Positions 35,601-44,600 of a stretch of DNA of 64,000 bases are shown here, one piece after another. A model generated the notes under the pieces. The model was not told the origin of the DNA. It did no database searches and saw only the letters and a list, made by a program, of their open reading frames with translations. The first letter of the stretch is position 1, and every line of letters begins with the position of its first letter. Source of the stretch: Charina bottae (lineage: Eukaryota > Chordata > Lepidosauria > Squamata > Charinaidae); contig JALMGJ010000003.1 in NCBI GenBank assembly GCA_023362775.1, positions 46,579,916-46,643,915 on the forward strand. Direction: 5' to 3'. The position numbers were made by a program, and so were the translations under genes.

Positions 35601-38600
35601 CTTTTGCCAAAAAAACAATTAGAAGGGGAGATGAGATCCTCCAAGAACCCCAGAATAAAAGAGTCTTTATGATGGTAATCTTCTTGGCAGGAGAAGTTTC
35701 TCCCCTCTGTACTACAAATGAATAGGGATATGGCTTCACTTAATTGCATTTGGAAAAATTGCTTGATGCATGCCTCAATATATCATATTTTGAACACATT
35801 GTGTGAAGACCTAGCTCTCTTGAAAAGTTTATAATCCTGGGAAAGGTGGAAGAAAAGAAGGGAAAAAGATTATCATCCACAAAGTGGATGGATTTGATTA
35901 CAGCAATGATGGATGCACCATTGGAAGACCTGAAGGACCAGGTTGTGGACAGGTCATCCTGGAGAAAATCTATGTGGTTGTGAACAGTCGACACCAAGTT
36001 GATGGCACATAATCACCAATCATTCATGTATCAATACAACATGGAATTGCAGTTGTCAACTCAAGTCCTTAAAACACATCCTTAACATTCATTTTGTTGT
36101 TCTTTCTGTATAAGAGTCTGCCATTCATTCTGTGGAAACTACAGCGTACAGACGTGCTGCAGCTTTTATCCTCATCCCAACTAGAGGAGAAAAAAGATCC
36201 AAATATCCAAGTGAATATGCGTCTTTGGATTTGGGCATTTTTAATTACAAAAGAAAATAAAGTTGAGACTCTCATAGCTATATCATGAAGTATTGTGTGG
36301 CATCTTTCTTCTACAGAATTATAACAGCTACAATGGCAAATTACCATTTAACTTATTTATTTATTCATTTATTTTATATAATTCCTATGCTACCCCCATT
36401 ATAAAACGGTCCATGGCCCACAAAGATAAAAGTGAAACAGAAAAAAAATAACCATATAGAAGTGAAAGCTATAAAATTATAATAAACAAGCACACCTATT
36501 AACTAGCATATTAATTCTTTGTGGTGAAAATTTAAGTTTAGTAACAGAAATATTGTACTGTTTCAGCTGTTAGTGTCTTACTGGAAAGATTATTCAAAGG
36601 AAAAAAATAGAAAGATTAGCGATAGTGTGGATTATTTTAATCCTGCAGGATTTTACCAAACTTTTCCCAAAACATTGCTCGTATTTAACTCTCCCTTGTG
36701 CTTTCTCAAAATGGACTAAAATATTTTCCTTAATCACATTTTCAAAGTATCAGTTACTAAGAAAAACCTGACATACTTTGTGTTTAAAAGTGCTGTGTAA
36801 ATTACCATGTTAGAAAACACAGTCAAGGGTGATATGAAGCTAAATGAGACTGCTGCTATGGCCAAAGCTACAGTATGTGGATGGATGAGTATGTAATGTT
36901 ATTCAGCTCCTAGAAACAAAGAGGCTTCTGAAATGGACTTTTCTCTTTTCAAATAGTCCAAGACAACAGACAGACCAGATATTGTCTCAGAGATTGCCTT
37001 GTTTTGTTTTCACAGATATGGAGATATCTCTTGTTTTCTTCATAAACAATTACATAAGAGACTTTAACTTCTAGAAATGCCCCTTTAAGAAAAGTTAATG
37101 CACCTTAGTATACTGAAAGCTATTTCAATTAGTCAACATTAGTTCTTCCATTTATTTTTTTCTAAATATAACAAAGTCTGCTTTTTATGGGATTTTCCTG
37201 ATCTGAAGCTATTTTAAGTAGCCTTGATATTTCTGGGAAATATTTAAAATGTAAGCAATGGTGAAATTCCACCTGTTTGGTTAAGATGATGACTTGCTCA
37301 TAATTCAGAGACTGAAGGTTTGTTTCATGAAAGGGAGCTAAACAGAGCTTGCTCCTGTGTGAATTGGCTTGAACATTAACAGCAGCCATCCCTTCCCTTG
37401 TTTTCTATGATCACTTTCAGAGACAAGAGTGTTTGGGATGCCTTCACAATTATGGCCCTCTCCATTGACATGCTTCTGACTCTCAGTCTGACTTCTTTCC
37501 AGTGCCATGACTAAAACAAATGCCCACACCATTTCAAAGTCTTTAAGCTGACTGAATCCTTACAACAAACAGGCTGTCCTCATAATTTCAAGAGTGACAA
37601 GAAATGTAAAATCCTCTGTCTGGATTTGAAAATGTAATTCACAGCAGAGTTCAGAAAGTTGGGTGCAAACTGAGAAACAGTTTAGAAGCATCTTATTTTA
37701 GGAGAGTCGGGGTTTGGGGTCTGTGATTTAGTTAAAATGCACTTTTAGTATCAGAACTCCTTGTTCTGATATACCCTGATACATTGAACTAACTCAGCCT
37801 ATCCCAACCTGGTATCCTTCAGATATGTTGAACTACCGATCTTATAAACCAACACAAGAATCCATTAGCTGTTAGCTAAGAATTGCTTGCATCACATACA
37901 GCTTATACATGAAAATAAAGCAATTATTATGAAGACACTATATGTCTAATTACTGTCCCATAAAAAGAAAGATAATCTGTTGCTGCAATCCCAAGACAGT
38001 AAATGTAGTTATGGTTATGTCTATGAAGGTTCTCAGTCATCCAGGTGGAATTGTCTGTAGCTTGAATCATGTCAACTGGATTTCTATTTTCTCAGTGGAA
38101 ACGTTTCGCTCCTTATCCAAGGAGCTTCTTCATTCTTAGCAAAGTTAGTAAGGGAATCCTTAAATATGTTTCTAGGTGGCTGTGTGACCTTACACCTGGG
38201 GCTAGGTCATGGTTATTTTGAAATGTATTTTTTTCTAAGTCCCTTTATCATCTAAAGGAGGATCGTTAAGATCACCATGCTGCTGTTGAGCTTGTGAAAT
38301 GGTCTTAATCTTCCTAGGCACAGAAGACAAAGCAGGGAGGAAAATAGGGGAAAGATTGTGCCTGAGGCCCCCACCTCTATTCAAGGAAGGATTTTCCAAG
38401 TTGGCATAAATGGATTCCTTGACCCCTCTCTCAAACCATTAAGATTAAGATTAAGACCATTTTGCAAGCTCAACAGCAGCATGGTGATCTTAACGATCCT
38501 CCTTTAGATGATAAAGGGACTTAGAAATAACATCTCAAAATAACCATGACCTAGCCCCAGGTGTAAGGTCACACAGCCACCTAGAAACATATTTAAGGAT

Positions 38601-41600
38601 TCCCTTACTAACTTTGCTCAGACTGAAGAAACTCCTTGGATAAGGAGCGAAACGTTTCCACTGAGAAAATAGAAATCCAGTTGACATGATTCAAGCTACA
38701 GATAGTTATGGTTATGTGCCTGGGCCCCCGAGTGTGTTAAGCCCTGTTTCTTGGCTGTATTGATATTATGGTTACAATTCTCTCAGCTGCTCTGTGTGTG
38801 TGTGTGTGTGTGTGTGTATTATTGTTTTGTATCTGGTTTTAATTGATTTTATGATTGTTTGCTGCCCAGAGTCACTTGTTTGAGATGGGTAGCCATAAAA
38901 ATCAAATAAATAAATAAATAAATAAATGTAAACCGCCTAGAGTCCCCTCTGTGGGGGGAGATGGGCGGTGATATAAGTTGGAGAAATAAATAAATAAATA
39001 AATAAAAATATTTATTTGCTAGTAAGTTTCTCAATATACTGTATTTTGGAATGTAATTCCTATAATTCCCAAATCCATTGTCCATATTTCCTGGGAAAGA
39101 TGGAAGGACAGAAGAAGACAATGACTAGTAGCAAGGTGGATGGATCCAATTACAATGGCAATGGGTGCGTCATTGGAAGTCCTGGAAGTCCAGGTTAGGG
39201 AAAGATTGTCAAGAAGAAAATCTATATAGTTGCTAAGAGTTGACATCAATTTGATGGCACACAATCAATCAATTAATCAAATCCAACATATTTGAAGAGT
39301 ACAAGATGAGAATAGTTTGATTTAATCCAATGTATTGGAATCTCATCTAATAAGTATATTAAATTGATTTTTCTGAGAAAGTATTGTATAGGCATAAAAC
39401 ATTTTGTCAATATGGATTAGAACTGCATCACTGAAATCAGTGGAAATATTCAGTTTTCATACCTAAAATGAATTAAGCACTTCAGTGTGTAAGAGTATAC
39501 CTAGTTTATACAATTGAATTATTTCTCCTGTATTGTCTTCAGTTTGCAGAAAACGTATTATTAGAAGTAATAAAAGAGTGATTGAAAATGTGTGCCTTCA
39601 TCATAAAATGAAAGATTAATAGAATATATAGTAAGTACTAGAGATGGAATTGCAGTGCCTATAAACTGTATAGAATAGCTCACAACAGACATTTCTAAAA
39701 TGAGAATGTAGCTAAATGAATGAAAATAATTTTAAAAAGTGAAAGCATCTTCATCCAACTTTTCAAGTGGTAAATCTTACAATAACGAATGCTTGAATGA
39801 GGAACAATTTACAAGCCTTAGAAATGCTTCTTAGTCATCATATTTATTAAGTGTGAATGTTACTGGAATCTATAATAGCTGTAACATAAGTCTTGAGACT
39901 TAGAAAAGGGTTTTGCTGTTGTTGTTATCACAGACATTAATTTTGGAAACATGGGGATTGAATACATGCATAATGAATGCAGGAATACCCAAGTGATATA
40001 CAAGCTACCTCTGAACAACTCCAGCAATTTGAGTTGTAGAATGCTTACTACAGGCTGTACTAGGCTCCTATTTTTTAAATAAAAATTGCTAACTTTCATA
40101 TGATTAACATTTTTTAAATTATTCTGGCATATTCAATATGATTACTTTTGAATTCTACCAACAATATAATACACATAGAAAACATTCATGAAGGCAGATG
40201 AAAGGTACTCATTCTCCGTGGCATTCCTACAAACTGAACAGCTGGAGCAGGCAAGACTGGGCAACTCATGCCTTGGGGCTACATGCAGCCCTTGGGTGCA
40301 AACTGAGAAACAGTTTAGAAGCATCTTATTTTAGGAGAGTCGGGGTTTGGGGTCTGTGATTTAGTTAAAATGCACTTATAGTATCAGAACTCCTTGTTCT
40401 GATATACCCTGATACATTGAAGTCAAGTCCCCCTGACCATGATTGCTAAAAATAGCATAGCTTCTTGATATTTTGAGGTCAGGAACAGTTTGATACTTCG
40501 GTATACAGTAATTAAAAATAAGAAATCCCCAATTCTCCCTCAAAACTCATCTCACCTACACATGTGAGGTTGCTCCACCCAATTTGCAGCCCTTAAGTAA
40601 AGGTAAAGGTTTTCCCCTGCATAGTCGTGTCCGACTCTAGGGGCCGGTGCTCATCTCCGTTTCTTAGCCAAAGAGCCAGCGCTGTCTGAAGACGCTTCCA
40701 TGGTCATGTGGCCGGCATGAAAAGCACGGAACGCTGTTACCATCCCACTGAAGTGGTACCTATTCATCTACTTGCATTTGCATGCTTTCGAATTGCTAGG
40801 TTGGCAAGAGCTGGGGCGAGTGCGGGAGCTCACTCCGTCACGCGGCGCTCGGGTCTCAAACTGCCGACCTTCCGATCAACAAGCCTGGCGTCTTAACCAC
40901 TGAGCCATCATGCCCCCCTATATTGCAACCCTTGCCTCTCCCTGAAATGTCAAGATTGCTCACCCCTACAGAGGAGTCTTCTTTATCATTATATAGATAG
41001 ACAGAGAACCAGTTTGGTGTAGTGGTTAAAGGCACCAGGCTAGAAACCGGGAAACTGTGAGTTTTAGTCTCGCCTTAGGCACAAAGCCAGATGGGTGACC
41101 TTGAGCCAGTCCTCTCTTTCAGCCCTAGGAAGCAGGCAATGGCAAACCACTTCCAAATCTTGCCAAGGAAACTGCAGGGACTTTTCCAGGCAGTTGCCAG
41201 GAGTCAACACTGACTCAAAGACACACACACATACAGACACACATCATTATGTAATGATGAGGCATGTAAAAACTAGCATCCAATGGATGTCCTTATTCCT
41301 GATAGAGTTTCACATTATTTTCTGTGATTTATTTCATAGATACTATTTAGGCATGAAGTTCCAGGGAAGGAAATGATCCAAAGTAGGCAAAATCATGCCT
41401 TCCAATATTGCAAAAATGACTAAAACTGGAATCTACACAGAGGTATGAACATCTGGGAACACCTCCCTTTGGTAGTTTTAAGAAAGAAATTGATTCAAAA
41501 TTACACATAATTGCATGGTGTTTTTTAAAAAAATTAATAAAGTATTTGCAAATGGTTTAAAAATGAAGCTGTTTAACTTTATCATTTTTTAAAAAAACCT

Positions 41601-44600
41601 ATGGATCAATATTTGAAGACTGTTTCCAGGAAATAATTTAAAGTATCACAGTCCTTAGGTAATCATATTCTATATCCTGAGGAACCTGTCACCTTCCAGA
41701 TGTTGCTTCTCCATCCCCGGATATATTGGTTGAATCTAATAAGAGTGGAAGTGAGCAACTCTGGAGTTCCAAAAATTCCCCATCCTTGTACTATGTTAAA
41801 TTATCTTGCAAACTTATTAAAGGTAAAGGTTCCCCCTGCACATTTGTGCAGTCGTGTCTGACTCTAGGGACCGGTGCTCATCTCTGTTTGTTAGCCCAGG
41901 GTTTTCCAAAGTTTTTCCCGCGGCGACACACCAACCAGCGTTGGTGTGTCGCTGCGGGAAAACCTGGAAGCGCTGATGATGATCAGCGCTTCCGGGTTGT
42001 GTGGCGACACACCAGACTGTGTGTGGCAACACACTTTTGTGTCACGACACACAGTTTGGAAAGCTCTGTGTTAGCCGAAGAGCCAGCGTTGTCCGAAGAT
42101 GCTTCCACGGTCATGTGGCCGCATGACGCACGCAGAACGCTGTTACCTACCCACCAAAGTGGTACCTATTATTCTACTTGCATTTGCATGCTTTCGAATT
42201 GCTAGGTTGGCAAGAGCTGGGGCAAGTGCGGGAGTTCACTCCGTCACGCGGGGCTAGGGATTCGAACCTCCAAACTTGTGAACTTCCGATCGACAAGCCT
42301 GGCATCTTACCTGCTGAGCCACCACACCCCTTATTACTTATTCAGTGATAAGTAATATTAAAACCCACCAGTTAATTTTTATCCTTTTCATTGAAAGCTT
42401 TATAACAAGAGTCATAACAACAGACTCATACATATGAAAATAAGCAGAGATATATCACAGTCCATGTAGAAGCATTTAGTCTATTAATTGCAAAACATCA
42501 TTTTGCATTTTAGATCAACCAATATTTTCAATTTGATCTACAAAAATGAGCAGAAATCTATATATTTCAAAGTAAAATTTAGTTTTTTAACATTATTTTA
42601 ATCTTATTCCTCCTTGAAGTAGCAGATCAGTCCAAGAACTGTAACTGGTGAAGTCTGCATAATTTCTGAGTTTGCAAAGTCTAGTTTGTCACTGCTATTT
42701 TTTTCAAAGCAAAGAGAAAGGAAATAAAACCTCAAAGAGAAGGTAATGCTTAATTGTTAACAAGCAAAGATACATTTAAATCCTGATTAGTAGCTGATAG
42801 GATGGAATACCCCTTTCCTCTACAAGAGCAGACTAAATATAACTAGATAAAAGAAAACCCTTTCAAAACGCTATATACTGTATGCAACATGAGATTTGGC
42901 CTCCCCCTGAAACATTTTAGTGTTTTCTCAGCTCATTGTGAAGCAACCTTATATTGGTTGCCAAAATTCTGAAAAGCAATACTATTTCTTTCTCACTCAG
43001 TTTGAAATTGATACAGGGGAAGTGTGGTTTTATGAAGCAATTCATTCAACTGCATAGTATTAAAAACTGCACATCCTATTGTTTGAGAATTTGGAATAGG
43101 CCTGAGTCTCCCCCCACCCCACCCCTAACCACACAACAAGCTTGGGCACTATGTCAAGATAACTGAATATTTAGAGACTATCAAATTCTCAGTCTGACCA
43201 TGATGCTTTGAGATTCAGCTCCCCAAGTTTTTTTCCCTTCCTTAATGGACCAGCAGCACATCATTTGATGGAAAATGCTTATACATCAAAAAACGTTCTC
43301 TAGTGAGAAAGAAAGGAAGACTTCATCAGGAATGAAACAGAACTATGAATCTATTTCTTAATGTATAGTGCTAGCTTTCAGTGGCATTGAAGAAAGAGGC
43401 CATTTAAGGAAACGTGGCCATCAACCAATTTGAGAGCATAGCAGATAATCCATCAATAACTACCTTCAGCATTCCAGGCTCATTAGAGGTGAGACATCAC
43501 AGTGAATAGCTTATTACCAGTCCTATAAACCATCCGGCTGTCTGCTTAGGAGATTTTATAACAGAAAAAAGACATATATACAGCATCTTCATCTTATCCT
43601 AAAGGTCTAACTCTCAGCATTCCCCATGAAGACAGATACACCTTTCCCTTTTTGCAGTGAGGAAAAAAAGGTGTGTCACTTGATGGACATTTTTTTAAAA
43701 GTAGCATGCTGCTTTGCCCAGCCTGTGATAGAGGTAGAAATCAGCACTGGGGCAGCCAGGTAGCTTGTAAAGATAACAAAAAATAAAACTTGCTTTTTAT
43801 CTGAGCCAAGTCTAATAGTTAAATAAGTGAGCCCTTATTTCATAGTCTACGTTTTCAAGATAGTATAAGCAGCATCAGCTTTATATACAGATATGGAGTT
43901 TCCCAGTGCAGACATTCATTGGGATAATGTACTTTCTTTCAATAAATATCAGTCAAACAAAACCCCTTTTAAGCAGAAGATTTACTGGCCACCGACCAAG
44001 TACTTTTGAAAATACATACTTGCTCCTTTCCAGGGTTTCCCTGAAGAGGTCATTACTAATAGTTTGGTCTCTCACCAAGGCACACTGGCAAAATAGCCCG
44101 AAGCAATCTTCTCTGCATCTCCCTCCCTCCCTCTCCCCCACCCACTTATTCACAAGCACACACGCAGCCCAAGAACAATACACTGATCTGCGCGGTTCCT
44201 TCGCGTCCCGCCCTCCTTTCCCCCTTCAATTAACGGAACAGCGTGACAGGAGGGACAGGTTTCCTCATTAAAAGCTCTTTAAATTTGCAGCAGCGGGCCC
44301 TCCCACGTACCCTCGCCTTAGGAGGACAGTCTGGCCTGGGCCAGGTCCGTGCCAGCCCCCCCCCCCCCGCCCCAGTAGATCTCCTCTCTCCCCCTGCCAC
44401 CCCCCCCCCCACCCGCGCAGAGGCAACGCAGTCGACCTGCTACCTGAGCTGTCCATGGTGCTGCAGTCGAGCGGCTGATGCTGATGCTGTCGCGCTGGGC
44501 TCCTCGCTGCTGCTACCACCGCGGGGATCACCCCTTGTTTGCCGAGGTTGCCGCTGCCTCCACCGCCGGTTCGCTCCCGGCTGCTGCAGAAGTCACCGTT

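Larger units (their letters stand above)
38054..38698. repeat. Head-to-head inverted pair of Penelope-type terminal repeats
   Basis: The left arm 38054-38310 (minus orientation) is the near reverse complement of the right arm 38445-38698, separated by about 134 bp. Both contain ...TTGACATGATTCAAGCTACA and AAGGAGCGAAACG. The solo copy at 1750-2140 is a third member and also contains the spacer. Confidence 0.92.
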
